This document shows, piece after piece, positions 7,898 to 16,675 of a stretch of DNA of 64,000 bases. The position numbers were made by a program, and so were the translations under genes. Source of the DNA: Hymenobacter cyanobacteriorum (GTDB lineage Bacteria; Bacteroidota; Bacteroidia; Cytophagales; Hymenobacteraceae); contig NZ_JALBGC010000003.1 of the NCBI RefSeq assembly GCF_022631375.1, positions 496,001-560,000 of the forward strand, given 5' to 3'. The notes below the pieces were generated by a model, which saw only the letters and a program-made list of their open reading frames with translations, was not told the origin of the DNA and did no database searches. Within the stretch, counting starts at the first letter, position 1; every line of letters begins with the position of its first letter.

Positions 7898-7930
7898 ACG
7901 CCCCGTTCCTGCCGGAACGGGGCGTTTTGC
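7898..7930 (+). terminator. Hairpin terminator after the protease gene
   Basis: AACGCCCCGTTCC and GGAACGGGGCGTT pair with a three-base loop, then TTTTGC follows. It lies about 30 nt after the stop at 7866. The 170 nt from here to 8104 hold no gene I can support. Confidence 0.8.
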
Positions 7931-8103
7931 TTTATGCCCCTCAACTACCGTCTATATATTTATTTCACGATGCTTTCGCAACGAATTGTGTAATGAATTG
8001 CGCCGGGCCGCGAATAACCTTGCGGGCCGAAACCTAGTATCTAAGCCCGGCGACGCGGCCGGTGCCGCGCTCCTTTTCTGCTACTTATTAACTCCCGAAT
8101 TCC

Positions 8104-8766
8104 GTGGCTTCAAACCAACAAACCCCGCCCAATGGCAACGACGTTGCCGGCTCGGCCATCTTCAAGAAATTCATCAGCGCAGCCGAAGGCTACATTAAGC
8201 AGCCCACCCGCCTGAAATCACTGCTGACCGACGCCTACAAAAAGGCCAGCGAGAAAAACGACGTGGGCACCCTGGCCCACGAGGCCTGGGAGACGCTCCA
8301 GACCATGTTCCGGCTCATCAAGGCCTCGGTTTCGGGCGAGTACACGGGCGTGCCGACCAGCACCGTGGCGGCGGCCGTGGCCGTGCTCATCTACTTCATC
8401 AGCCCGATTGACCTGATTCCGGACTTTATCCCGGTACTGGGTTTGCTCGATGACGTGGCGCTGGTGGCCTGGTTCTCTACCACCCTCAAGCATGAGATGG
8501 ACAAGTTCCACGAGTGGGAGCTGACCCGCCCGGCCGAAGTGAAAACGGAGCCGGCCACATCATCGGCATCGGCCAGCGGCCTCACGCCCAAAGCCGATGC
8601 GCCCATGGCCCAGCCGTCGCACTCCAACGACCCGGCCGCCAGCACGCCGCAGCCCGCCGATGAATCGGCCAAGCACGCCGGCACCGCTAGTGTGGCCGCC
8701 AACACCACCGACAGCAGCCGTGAACCCGGCACCACCGCCACCGATACCGGCGGCAACGTGCGCTAA
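8104..8766 (+). CDS. YkvA family (DUF1232) protein
   Basis: A 220-residue protein from a GTG at 8104. The N-terminal half is helical and charged. The YkvA/DUF1232 signature is clear at about residues 98-125: LIYFISPIDLIPDFIPVLGL then LDDVALVAW. The last 70 residues are a disordered Ala/Ser/Thr/Pro tail. Family members are small membrane-associated proteins of unknown function; the hydrophobic DUF1232 core probably forms one or two membrane segments. It is followed by a bidirectional terminator shared with the convergent carrier-protein gene. Confidence 0.8.
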   Translation: MASNQQTPPNGNDVAGSAIFKKFISAAEGYIKQPTRLKSLLTDAYKKASEKNDVGTLAHEAWETLQTMFRLIKASVSGEYTGVPTSTVAAAVAVLIYFISPIDLIPDFIPVLGLLDDVALVAWFSTTLKHEMDKFHEWELTRPAEVKTEPATSSASASGLTPKADAPMAQPSHSNDPAASTPQPADESAKHAGTASVAANTTDSSREPGTTATDTGGNVR

Positions 8767-8774
8767 CCCATAGC

Positions 8775-8820
8775 CATAAAAAAAGCCCCCGCAACAGTTG
8801 TTGCGGGGGCTTTTTTTATG
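8775..8820. terminator. Bidirectional terminator between ykvA-like and carrier-protein genes
   Basis: AAAAAAAGCCCCCGCAACA pairs with TGTTGCGGGGGCTTTTTTT, giving a strong GC stem with A-run and T-run on either side. It sits exactly between two convergent genes. Confidence 0.9.
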
Positions 8821-8837
8821 GGTTCTGACACCAGATA

Positions 8838-9104
8838 CTACGCGGCGGCGGCGTGCTCGCGCACGTAGCGCACGAAGTCGCCCACGGTGGTGAGCGGAAC
8901 TTCGTCGGGGATGGTGATGCTGAAATTGCGCTCCAGCTCGAGGATAATGTCGACCACGTCGAGGGTTTCGAAGCGGAGGTCGCGGGCGAGGCTGGCGGTT
9001 TTGCGCACGCGGCTGGCCCGAATGGCCTTGCGCTTGCTGATAATGCGGAATACCTGCTGCTCGATAGTAGCGGTGGGGGCGAGGCTAGTAGTGGATACGT
9101 ACAT
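8838..9104 (-). CDS. Acyl-carrier-like protein with Thr in place of the phosphopantetheine Ser
   Basis: An 88-residue protein with the acyl carrier fold: a first helix (IEQQVFRIISKRKAI), then the helix II motif as ARDLRFETLDVVDIILELER, and FSITIPDEVPLTTVGDFVRY. In normal ACPs this motif reads D-S-L with the serine carrying 4'-phosphopantetheine. Here the tripeptide is E-T-L, so Thr47 replaces the serine and the preceding Asp is Glu. The protein is thus probably not loaded by the usual phosphopantetheinyl transferase, or is a degenerate carrier with a structural role. No fatty-acid or polyketide gene is adjacent; upstream on the same strand is only the next repeat and intergenic DNA. Confidence 0.8.
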   Translation of the reverse strand: MYVSTTSLAPTATIEQQVFRIISKRKAIRASRVRKTASLARDLRFETLDVVDIILELERNFSITIPDEVPLTTVGDFVRYVREHAAAA

Positions 9105-9157
9105 AATAAAGCGGCGAAAAAAGATGGTGAGTGAGCCCTAGCAGTGGCGCGGGCCAG

Positions 9158-9204
9158 GTGCCCGCCGGCGGCAGCTGCTGCAACAGCTGCCGGCCGGCGG
9201 ACAC
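9158..9204 (-). terminator. GC-rich hairpin after the RND pump gene
   Basis: GTGCCCGCCGGCGGCAGCTG pairs imperfectly with CAGCTGCCGGCCGGCGGACAC around CTGCAA. It begins 18 nt beyond the stop of the minus-strand pump gene. There is no T-run, so it could be a processing or stabilising hairpin rather than a classic terminator. Confidence 0.5.
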
Positions 9205-9221
9205 CGACAACGCCTTAAGCG

Positions 9222-12200
9222 CTATGCCAGTACCGGCGGCGTAGCCGCCTGTATTTCCTCAGAGTCCACCTCTTCCGGATTGGTTGCAAGGGTGTCCGGA
9301 TTTTTTCCGGAAATTTTTGCTTTGAGGCTTTCGCTCAGCAAATACATCACCGGCACGACCAGCAACGTGATGCCCGTGGCGAATACCAGACCGAAGATGA
9401 TGGTCCAGGCCAGCGGGCCCCAGAACGTCACCGACTCGCCGCCGATGAAGAAGTGGGCGTTGCCGGAGTTGAACAGCTCGTAGAAGTCGATATTCAGGCC
9501 GATGGCCAGCGGGATGAGGCCCAGCGTGGCCGCCGTGGCCGTCAGGATTACCGGGTTCAGGCGGGTGCGGCCGGCCAGCACGATGGCCTCGCGCAACGGC
9601 ATGCCCTGCGCCCGCAACATGTCCATGAATTCGACCAGCAGAATCCCGTTTTTCACCACGATACCAGCCAGGGCGATGATGCCCACGCCCGTCATCACGA
9701 TGCTGACGCTTTGGCCCGTGATGGCCAGGCCCCAGAACACGCCCGCAATCGAGAACAGCACTTCGGAGAGGATGATGACCGGCTTGCTGAACGAGTTGAA
9801 CTGCGTCACCAGAATCAGGAAGATGAGGCCCAGGGCGCCGATGCCGGCCAGCGGCAGGAAGTCGGAGGTTTCTTTCTGGTTTTCCTGAGCGCCGCCCATG
9901 TTGATGGTGTAGCCGGGGGGTAGCGGGAAGGATTTGAGGGCCGTCTGGATGTTGCGCACCACGTCGGGGCCGGTGTAGCCGCCCAGCACGTTCGAGCTGA
10001 TGGTGATGATGCGCTTGGTGTCCTTGCGCTTGATGCCGCCGTAGGTGCTGCCGTAGGTGACATCAGCGATGGCCGAAATGGGCACCTGGCGCACGGCGCC
10101 GGTGGCGTCGCGGAAGGTGAGCGGGGCATTTACCACCGCGTCCACGTCGTCGCGGTAGGGTTTGGCGTAGCGCACCTGGATGGGGTATTCGTCGTCAGCC
10201 GTTTTGAATTTGCTGGCCTCGGTACCGTAAATAGCGGTGCGCACTTCCAAACCAATCTGGCCGGTGCTGATGCCTTCGCGGTTGGCGCGGGTGCGGTTGA
10301 TATTGACGGCGATTTCGGGGTTGCGGTCTTCGAGATTGGAACGCAACTGCTCGACACCGCCAATTTTCATCGAGTCGACGTAGCGGATGACCTTTTTCGA
10401 AAGGGCAGCCAGTTTGGGGTAGTCGTCGCCGGCTACTTCGATGGCGATTTCCTTGCCCGTGGGCGGGCCGCTGGCTTCCTGGTCGACCGATACTTCGGCG
10501 CCGGGAATGCCTTTTACCACCTCGCGGATTTTATCCATATAGGTGTGGGTGGCGGGGCCAGTACGCTCGCTCAGTTCCTTGAAGGCCACGCCGACCTTGC
10601 CCATGTGCGATTGCGACACGCCGGCGGCGGTAGCTTCGCCGGGGTCGCCGGCGCCGATGGCCACGTTGGTGATGACCGATTCCACGTCGGGGTTTTTCTC
10701 ACCGATGACGCCGTAGATGCGTTTTTCCAGCACTTTGGTGATGGAATCGGTGACGGCCACGCGGGTGCCAACCGGCATTTTCAGGTAGGTGTAGATGAAT
10801 TTGGGGTCGCCCTTCGGGAAGAAGGCCACGGCCGGCTTGCGGATGCCCACGGCCACGAACGAGCCAATAAACAGCACCACCACGCCCACCATCACCATCA
10901 CCGGATGGCTGATGGACCAGCCCACGAGGCTGCCGTAGCCGTTCTGGAAGCGCGGCAGGGCACGCGTCTGGAACCAAGCAATCATTTTCACAAACACGAA
11001 CTTATCGAGGAAGCACAGCAGGATAACCGTGATGGACAGGTTGCCCACGAAAGTGGAATGCGCCACGTAGCCGATGATGGCTACCACGAGCAGCACGCCC
11101 ATGGCAATCAGGAAATTGCGCGTCAGTTTCGGCTTGCTGTGCAGGTCGTCTTCGAAATGCTCCTCGCGCTCCATAAAGCTCACGGCAAACACCGGGTTCA
11201 TGATGAAGGCCACGACCAGCGATGCCATCAGCGTGATAATGAGCGTCACGGGCAGGTAGTACATAAACGAGCCCACGATGCCGGGCCAGAACAGCAGCGG
11301 CACGAACGGCGCCACCGTGGTCAGCGTACCAGCAAGTACGGGGATAAATACCTCGCCGGCGGCGAATTTGGCCGCTTTGGGGGTGGTCAGGTTGGGGTGC
11401 TCGTGGAGCAGGCGGTGGGTGTTTTCGATAACCACAATGGCGTCATCGACCACGATGCCCAGCGCCAGCAAGAAGGCGAAAAGCACAATCATGTTCAGTG
11501 TGAAGCCGAACACGGGGATGACCAGGAAGGCCAGGAACATCGAAATCGGCACCGAAAGGCCCACAAACAGGGCGTTGGTGGTGCCCATGAAGAACATCAG
11601 AATCAGCGTCACCAGCAGGAAGCCGATGATGATGGTGTTGATGAGGTCGTGCAGCGTGACGCGGGTGTCGTTCGAGGTGTCGCCGGTCACGGTAATGGTC
11701 AACTCCTTGGGCAGGCTGGCTTTCGAGTCAGCAATCAGGGCCTTGATTTTATCCGAAGCGTCAATCAGGTTTTCGCCCTGACGCTTCACCACGTTCAGGG
11801 TAATGGCGGGCTTGCCGTCGAGGCGGGCGTAGCTTTCGCGGTCCTTGAAGCCGTCTGTCACGGTGGCAATGTCGCCGAGGCGTACGGGCGCACCGTTCAG
11901 GTTTTTGATTTGGATGTCGGCAATGTCGGCGGCCCGCACGTACTGGCCGGCCACGCGCACGGCGCGCTTCTGCCCGCCCACGTCGATGGAGCCGCCCGAA
12001 ACCGTCACGTTCTCCCCGCCGATGGCGCGCGAAATGTCCGAGAAGCCGAGGCGCGAGGCGCGCAGCTTGTTCAGGTCTACATCCACGTTCACCTGCTGGT
12101 CGAGGGCGCCCACGATGTCCACGCGGGTGATTTCGGGCAGGGCCTCAATCTTGTCCTGGAAGTCGTCGGCGAACTTTTTGAGCTGGGCGGCAGGGAGGTT

Positions 12201-12659
12201 GCCGGCCAGGTTGACGAACATGATGGGCTGCTCGGAAATGTTGATTTCCTTCACCAGCGGGGCACTCGGCAGGTCGTTGGGCAGCTCGGTGCTGGCCTTG
12301 TCCACGGCATCCTTGATGAGCTGCTTGGCGGCCTGCACGTCCACGCCGGACGTGAATTCCACGTCCACTATGCAATAATCCTGGTTCGAAGTGGAGTTGA
12401 TGTGCTTCACCCCGTTCACGCTCTTAATCTCCTTTTCGAGCTGGCGCGTCACCAGGTTTTCGATGTCCGTCGGCGAGGTGCCGGGGTACACCGTGGCCAC
12501 GATGATGCGCGGAATCACGATGTCGGGGAATTTCTCCTTGCCGAGCTTGATGTAGGCAAAAATGCCCGCCACGCACAGCAGCACCGTGATGATGTAAATG
12601 CTGGTTTTGTTATTGATGGACCAACTGGTTGGGCCAAATTCTTTTTCGATATCCTGCAT
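9222..12659 (-). CDS. RND efflux transporter permease subunit (AcrB/HAE-like)
   Basis: A 1145-residue inner-membrane pump. It begins with a membrane segment (SIYIITVLLCVAGIFAYIKL) and the typical GKEKFPDIVIPRIIVATVYP. It has the two porter loops, and membrane segments with FAFLLALGIVVDDAIVVIEN containing D405/D406, and GIVVKNGILLVEFMD containing K1003. These three are the proton-relay residues of drug-type RND pumps, so substrate is more likely an organic compound than a metal; the exact substrate is unknown. The C-terminus is charged (NPDTLATNPEEVDSEE). It is the last gene of the operon tetR-tolC-adaptor-pump, with a hairpin repeat between adaptor and pump. Confidence 0.92.
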   Translation of the reverse strand: MQDIEKEFGPTSWSINNKTSIYIITVLLCVAGIFAYIKLGKEKFPDIVIPRIIVATVYPGTSPTDIENLVTRQLEKEIKSVNGVKHINSTSNQDYCIVDVEFTSGVDVQAAKQLIKDAVDKASTELPNDLPSAPLVKEINISEQPIMFVNLAGNLPAAQLKKFADDFQDKIEALPEITRVDIVGALDQQVNVDVDLNKLRASRLGFSDISRAIGGENVTVSGGSIDVGGQKRAVRVAGQYVRAADIADIQIKNLNGAPVRLGDIATVTDGFKDRESYARLDGKPAITLNVVKRQGENLIDASDKIKALIADSKASLPKELTITVTGDTSNDTRVTLHDLINTIIIGFLLVTLILMFFMGTTNALFVGLSVPISMFLAFLVIPVFGFTLNMIVLFAFLLALGIVVDDAIVVIENTHRLLHEHPNLTTPKAAKFAAGEVFIPVLAGTLTTVAPFVPLLFWPGIVGSFMYYLPVTLIITLMASLVVAFIMNPVFAVSFMEREEHFEDDLHSKPKLTRNFLIAMGVLLVVAIIGYVAHSTFVGNLSITVILLCFLDKFVFVKMIAWFQTRALPRFQNGYGSLVGWSISHPVMVMVGVVVLFIGSFVAVGIRKPAVAFFPKGDPKFIYTYLKMPVGTRVAVTDSITKVLEKRIYGVIGEKNPDVESVITNVAIGAGDPGEATAAGVSQSHMGKVGVAFKELSERTGPATHTYMDKIREVVKGIPGAEVSVDQEASGPPTGKEIAIEVAGDDYPKLAALSKKVIRYVDSMKIGGVEQLRSNLEDRNPEIAVNINRTRANREGISTGQIGLEVRTAIYGTEASKFKTADDEYPIQVRYAKPYRDDVDAVVNAPLTFRDATGAVRQVPISAIADVTYGSTYGGIKRKDTKRIITISSNVLGGYTGPDVVRNIQTALKSFPLPPGYTINMGGAQENQKETSDFLPLAGIGALGLIFLILVTQFNSFSKPVIILSEVLFSIAGVFWGLAITGQSVSIVMTGVGIIALAGIVVKNGILLVEFMDMLRAQGMPLREAIVLAGRTRLNPVILTATAATLGLIPLAIGLNIDFYELFNSGNAHFFIGGESVTFWGPLAWTIIFGLVFATGITLLVVPVMYLLSESLKAKISGKNPDTLATNPEEVDSEEIQAATPPVLA

Positions 12660-12693
12660 GACTTTTAACGAAAAGCTTGAGAACTATTTAGGT

Positions 12694-12774
12694 GTAGAGA
12701 CGCATAATTGCGTCTCGTCGTCTGCGTCGTTTCACGATTCTGTTCAACGACGAGACGCAATTATGCGTCTCTAC
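12694..12774. repeat. REP-like inverted repeat, GTAG family B (28-nt arms), inside the efflux operon
   Basis: Arms 12694-12721 and 12747-12774 are exact reverse complements with a 25-nt loop. Each arm is GTAG followed by a palindrome (AGACGCATAATTGCGTCTC). It fills the gap between the adaptor and pump genes. The GTAG foot on the minus strand (12774-12771) supplies the TAG stop codon of the adaptor gene. The element at 17169-17269 is its relative. Confidence 0.9.
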
Positions 12775-13910
12775 GCGCCCTGCACGGCCACCTTCTGGCC
12801 TTCGTTCAGGTTCTGGTAGCCGCCCGAAATCACTTGGTCGGCAGCGGTGAGGCCGCTGGTCACTTCCACCTTGCCGTTGTAGGTATTGCCGGTTTTGATG
12901 ATGCGCTTCTTAGCTACGGCCTTGCCGGCCTCCTGAGCCACCACGTACACGTAGCTGTTTTCTTCGTCGTGCTGCACCAGGTCCACCGGAATGACGGTAG
13001 CACTGGCAGCGGCGTAGTTCTGGATGCGCACCGTGGCCACCATGTTAGGACGCAGGTCGGCAGCTTTGGCACCTTTCAGGCGCAGCTCCACCGTGAAGGT
13101 GCGGCTGGTGGCGTTGATGCTGCGGCTCACCACGCGCACCGTGGCGGGAATTTCCTCGCCGCCGAGGTCCGGGATGGTCACCACGGCGTTGTCGCCGGCC
13201 TTGATGCTGTTGCCGTAGGCCTCCGACACATCGGCCAGGATTTTGCCGCCCGTGCCGCTGGTCAGGCGCACCACCGGCGCGCCGGGCGCGGTGATTTCTC
13301 CTAGCTTGGGCAGCACCTCATCCACGGTGCCCGAGAACGGGGCCACTACATTATATAAGGCACGCTGCTGGTTGAGCGTGGCCAGGTTGCGCTGCAGGGC
13401 TTGATAGTTGTTCTTGGCCTGCAGGTACTGGATTTCGGTGCCAATCTGCTGGTCCCATAGGCTCTTCTGTTTTTCGTATACGGTTTTAGCGAGGTCCATG
13501 CGGGTGCGCAACTCGGCGGCATTGGCGTCGAGGATGCTGGCATCCACGGTTGCCAGCACCTGGCCCTTGCTCACGCGGTCGCCGCGCTGCACGCGGATGC
13601 TGGTGAGCGAGCCGGCGGCGCGGCTGCCCACGGTGGCGTTCTGGTCGAAATCGACGCGGCCCTGCACTTCGAGGTAGCTTTTGAAGCTCTCGGGCTTGGC
13701 GTTCATCACCGAAACCGGCGTGGGGGCCACGGTGGCGGGGCCACCGGTTTTGGCTTCCAGCTCGGTAATCTTGGCCTGCGTGGCGGCCTGCTCGCTTTTC
13801 AGCTTGGCGAGTTCGGCCTTGGGGTCTTTGTTGGAAGAGCCGCCGCAGGAAGCAAGCAGCAGCGTACCGGCGAGAAACAGCGCGGCGGGTTGAGTTGAGG
13901 AGAAACGCAT
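12771..13910 (-). CDS. RND efflux periplasmic adaptor (membrane fusion) lipoprotein
   Basis: A 379-residue protein with a lipoprotein signal ([12 protein letters not shown] then Cys22). A coiled-coil stretch follows immediately ([20 protein letters not shown]). The first half-lipoyl motif is seen in [40 protein letters not shown] and the helical hairpin around residues 110-175. The second lipoyl half is [20 protein letters not shown], followed by beta-barrel and membrane-proximal domains ([20 protein letters not shown]). The adaptor links pump and TolC across the periplasm. Its TAG stop is formed by the GTAG foot of the repeat at 12694-12774, so its last residues (VQGA) may be altered relative to homologues. 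Confidence 0.92.
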   Translation of the reverse strand: MRFSSTQPAALFLAGTLLLASCGGSSNKDPKAELAKLKSEQAATQAKITELEAKTGGPATVAPTPVSVMNAKPESFKSYLEVQGRVDFDQNATVGSRAAGSLTSIRVQRGDRVSKGQVLATVDASILDANAAELRTRMDLAKTVYEKQKSLWDQQIGTEIQYLQAKNNYQALQRNLATLNQQRALYNVVAPFSGTVDEVLPKLGEITAPGAPVVRLTSGTGGKILADVSEAYGNSIKAGDNAVVTIPDLGGEEIPATVRVVSRSINATSRTFTVELRLKGAKAADLRPNMVATVRIQNYAAASATVIPVDLVQHDEENSYVYVVAQEAGKAVAKKRIIKTGNTYNGKVEVTSGLTAADQVISGGYQNLNEGQKVAVQGA

Positions 13911-13931
13911 GGGTAAGCGGGGTGATTTGGA

Positions 13932-14018
13932 GTAGGGTGCGGGGCTTGCCCCCGCCCGTCGTAAAACGTATTCGTTGAGGCGGCGCGAACGCCGGGCGGG
14001 GGCAAGCCCCGCCCCTAC
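13932..14018. repeat. REP-like inverted repeat, GTAG family C, inside the efflux operon
   Basis: Arms 13932-13958 (GTAGGGTGCGGGGCTTGCCC and CCGCCCG) and 13993-14018 match as reverse complements with one inserted base. The same arm sequence recurs at 37794-37880 and 46476-46562. It lies between the TolC-like gene, whose TAA stop is 8 nt away, and the adaptor start. Confidence 0.9.
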
Positions 14019-14025
14019 CCGTTAG

Positions 14026-15690
14026 TTATTTCTTAACCTGGCTATACAGCTCGCCAGTGGCTTTGTCGCGGTCGACTTTCGCCACCAGCACGTCGTAAAC
14101 AGCGCCGTAGTAGTTGGTCTGAGCCGAGCGCAGGTCAGTCTCGGCCGTAATCACCTCCAGGTTGGAGCCTACGCCGGCGTTGAATTTGATGCGCGTGACG
14201 CGGGCCACGTCGGTGGCCAGGTCGAGGTTGGCTTTCTGGTTGTCCAGCACATCCAGCGCGTTGATGAGCGTAGTGCGGCTCTGGGCATCCTGCAAGTCGA
14301 TACTCTGCTTCAGGGTTTCGAAGCCGCGCTCGATGGTTTGCTGCTGAATGCGCGTTTGCTGCACCAGGTACTTGCGGCGGAAACCGTCGAACACCGGCAC
14401 CTGCAGGCTTAGGCCCACGTTGCCGAAACCGAACCAGTTCTGGTTGGCAAAGCCGGCCGAGTTGCGCGAGTCGGGCCCGCGGAAGGCGAACAGCTCGCTG
14501 CCCGTTTTGGCCGAGCCCGTGAAACCGTAAGCCCCCGTGAGCACGAGGCGCGGGTAGGCGCCGGCCTGGCGGTTGCGCAGGTCGAGGCCGGCCAGGGCCT
14601 GCTGGGTTTCCAGGGTCGAGAATTCGATGCGGTTGTTGTAGTTGATGGCCCCGCGCGCGGCCACCGACTGGCCACCCGAGAGGGCGTTCTGCTGGTCGAG
14701 GCGGTTCTGGGCGGCGGTGTTATCGGTGCCGGGCGACACCGGGGCGGTGGGCACGGCCCCGAGGCCATCCACGCCGCCGCCATTCGTCAGGCTGGCGGCA
14801 CCGAGGCGCTGTCGCAACGAACCGGCATCCACTACGGCCGCGCCGAGCGAGTCCGTCAGCTGGATATTTTGCTGCTGCGGGAGGCCCATCTGGAATTTCA
14901 GCAGGCCCACGCTCAACTCGGTGAGGCGCTGGGCTTTCTGCTGCTCCACCACCAGGTTGTTGCGCTGCACGCGCAGGCGGTCCACGTCGAGCTTCTCGGC
15001 GAAACCGGCTTTGTAGGTCTTATTGGTCTGGTAAAGCACCGTGTCGAGGCGCTGCACGTTGCGGGCCAGCAGGGCGAGGCGCGAGCGGGCCACCAGCGTG
15101 CTGTAGTAGGCCTTGCTCACCTGCTCCACCACATCGATTTCGGCCTGCTGGGTCTGCTTCTTGGCCAGCTCGGTGTACACTTTAGCGGCTTTCAAACCAA
15201 TCAGATACGAGCCATCGAACAACAGCTGCGACACCGAGGCGCTGGCGTTGCCAGCGTATTGCAGGCCGAAGGCAAACGGCTGCGGCGGCAGGGCCAGCTG
15301 CTGGGTGCCCAGCACCTGTTGCTGGCCGCCCTGGGCAGCAGTTAAGTCACTCTGCGTAAGCACGGTTTGCGAGAGCGGGAAGCTCACCAAGCTCTTCTGC
15401 AGCTTAAAGTTGTCGGACACCGTGGCGGCCACGTTCACCTGCGGCAGGCCGGCGCTCTTGATTTCGCCCACCCGGGCGGCGGCCGTGGCCTCGCCCAAGC
15501 GGGTAGCCAGCAGCGTCGACTTATTCTGGATGGCGTAGCTCACCGCCTGTTGCAGGCTCAGCGGCATGGTGCCCGTGGTGGGCGGGGCCGCGGGCATGGC
15601 TTTCGGCGACGTTTGAGCAAGCAGCGCCTGCGGCACGGCCGCACTCAGGGCAGCCGCCAGCAGGAATCTGGTTCGAAACAGCGTGTTCAT
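14026..15690 (-). CDS. TolC family outer-membrane efflux protein
   Basis: A 554-residue protein with a signal peptide (FLLAAALSAAVPQALLAQ) and the TolC/OEP arrangement: LSLQQAVSYAIQNKSTLLAT opens the first helical repeat. Long coiled-coil helices follow (QQAEIDVVEQVSKAYYSTLV, AEKLDVDRLRVQRNNLVVEQ), and the second repeat ends with FNAGVGSNLEVITAETDLRS and YYGAVYDVLVAKVDRDKATG. A Gly/Ala-rich insertion near residues 290-330 separates the repeats. TolC trimers form the outer-membrane channel used by the RND pump encoded two genes downstream. Confidence 0.92.
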   Translation of the reverse strand: MNTLFRTRFLLAAALSAAVPQALLAQTSPKAMPAAPPTTGTMPLSLQQAVSYAIQNKSTLLATRLGEATAAARVGEIKSAGLPQVNVAATVSDNFKLQKSLVSFPLSQTVLTQSDLTAAQGGQQQVLGTQQLALPPQPFAFGLQYAGNASASVSQLLFDGSYLIGLKAAKVYTELAKKQTQQAEIDVVEQVSKAYYSTLVARSRLALLARNVQRLDTVLYQTNKTYKAGFAEKLDVDRLRVQRNNLVVEQQKAQRLTELSVGLLKFQMGLPQQQNIQLTDSLGAAVVDAGSLRQRLGAASLTNGGGVDGLGAVPTAPVSPGTDNTAAQNRLDQQNALSGGQSVAARGAINYNNRIEFSTLETQQALAGLDLRNRQAGAYPRLVLTGAYGFTGSAKTGSELFAFRGPDSRNSAGFANQNWFGFGNVGLSLQVPVFDGFRRKYLVQQTRIQQQTIERGFETLKQSIDLQDAQSRTTLINALDVLDNQKANLDLATDVARVTRIKFNAGVGSNLEVITAETDLRSAQTNYYGAVYDVLVAKVDRDKATGELYSQVKK

Positions 15691-15731
15691 AAACAGCTAA
15701 AAAAGAAAACGGGGAAGCGGGGAAAAGCGGA

Positions 15732-16346
15732 TTATTCGGCCTCGGTGATGTGCCGGTACTGGTTGATGAGCTTGTGGCCCTTGAGCGTGGCCACGCCCAG
15801 CAGAAAATGCTCGTCGAACACCTGGTTCACGCGCATCGGGCTGAACTGCGCGGGCGGGTACAGCTCGGGGTCGAAGGCCAGCTCAATCTGGGCCAGGCTG
15901 AGGCGGGCCAGCACCTCCACGTCGAGGTCGGGGCGGAAGAGGCCCTCGGCCATGCCCCGGCGTAAGTTTTCGGTTATCTGGGCCAGGATGAAGGTGTTTT
16001 TGTGCGCCCTGAACAAGTCCCAGGCCGTGGGGTGGTACTTCTTCAGGTCGTTGAAGATGCTGGGGTGGATGTCGGCAAACTGCTCGTCGGCCCACTTCGA
16101 TATCAGCAGCATTTCTTCCACGGCGTTGGCGGCCTTGCCGGCCACCACCGCGCAGTCGCCCTGCACGCCGTTGAGGTGGTTGGTGATGCCCGCCATCACA
16201 ATCTGGTCCTTGTTTTCGAACCATTTGTAAAGCGTTTTTTTCGACATGGCCATGTCGGCGGCGATGTCGTCCATGCTCACGCTTTTGATGCCGTTACGCA
16301 GAAAAAGCTTCTGGGCGTGGTTCAGGATTCGGTCTTTGATTTCCAT
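15732..16346 (-). CDS. TetR/AcrR family repressor of the efflux operon
   Basis: 204 residues from the ATG at 16346, where MEIKDRILNHAQKLFLRNGI begins the TetR N-terminal helix. Longer in-frame extension to 16508 would run through the promoter and is rejected. The helix-turn-helix is VSMDDIAADMAMSKKTLYKW then FENKDQIV. The C-terminal part is the ligand-binding helical domain (DIHPSIFNDLKKYHPTAWDL). It is the first gene of the efflux operon, and a perfect 11-bp inverted repeat overlapping its promoter (16368-16399) is the probable operator, implying autorepression and control of all four genes. Confidence 0.9.
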   Translation of the reverse strand: MEIKDRILNHAQKLFLRNGIKSVSMDDIAADMAMSKKTLYKWFENKDQIVMAGITNHLNGVQGDCAVVAGKAANAVEEMLLISKWADEQFADIHPSIFNDLKKYHPTAWDLFRAHKNTFILAQITENLRRGMAEGLFRPDLDVEVLARLSLAQIELAFDPELYPPAQFSPMRVNQVFDEHFLLGVATLKGHKLINQYRHITEAE

Positions 16347-16357
16347 AACTAACGCCG

Positions 16358-16399
16358 CAAAGATACGATGGAAACTTTCATTGTACTCAAAGTTTCCAT
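16358..16399 (-). promoter_or_regulatory. Bacteroidota-type promoter with palindromic TetR operator
   Basis: On the minus strand TTTG (16391-16388) and TATCTTTG (16365-16358) are separated by 22 nt, matching the Bacteroidota -33/-7 consensus TTTG / TAnnTTTG. The box ends 11 nt before the repressor ATG. A perfect inverted repeat, ATGGAAACTTT at 16368-16378 and AAAGTTTCCAT at 16389-16399, covers the spacer and -33 element, the position expected for a repressor site. Confidence 0.8.
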
Positions 16400-16537
16400 T
16401 TTCTTTTTGGCGTTCCCAGCAAGCCCGGGCACTTTTCGCCTCTGCCTGACGCATAGCCGCCGCAGATATTTTACCGTTTCCCGAAAAAAAGTGAGATACG
16501 ACCCGCATGACTAACTAATTTGACTGGCAATACAAAG

Positions 16538-16558
16538 CTAATAAATTTAGCTTATTAG
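16538..16558. promoter_or_regulatory. AT-rich palindrome upstream of ispF
   Basis: CTAATAA (16538-16544) and TTATTAG (16552-16558) are inverted repeats, overlapping a second one (AAGCTAA/TTAGCTT), in the only strongly AT-rich stretch of this area (16505-16585). It may be an operator or simply an AT-rich spacer between the divergent tetR and ispF genes. Confidence 0.35.
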
Positions 16559-16632
16559 TATGCATTAATCGTATTATTAATTTGTGAAAATGCCCGCCGC
16601 GGCGCCCTGCGCCGGAAGCGCCCGCCGCCCGG

Positions 16633-16640
16633 TACTTTTG
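16633..16640 (+). promoter_or_regulatory. ispF: Candidate -7 box of ispF
   Basis: TACTTTTG fits TAnnTTTG exactly and lies 35 nt before the ispF ATG. No TTTG is present at the right distance upstream, so this is only a candidate. Confidence 0.4.
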
Positions 16641-16675
16641 CAGCGGCCGCGTTGGCCCGCTCTTACTTTGCCCTT

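Noticed and set aside
10545..12668. A 707-residue plus-strand frame opposite the RND pump gene
   Set aside because: It lies antisense to a strongly conserved pump, is rich in His/Gly/Val without any motif, and shows the composition typical of a shadow frame.
16347..16508. Longer start of the TetR regulator at 16508
   Set aside because: It would place the promoter and palindromic operator inside the coding region; MEIKDRIL at 16346 matches the family N-terminus.
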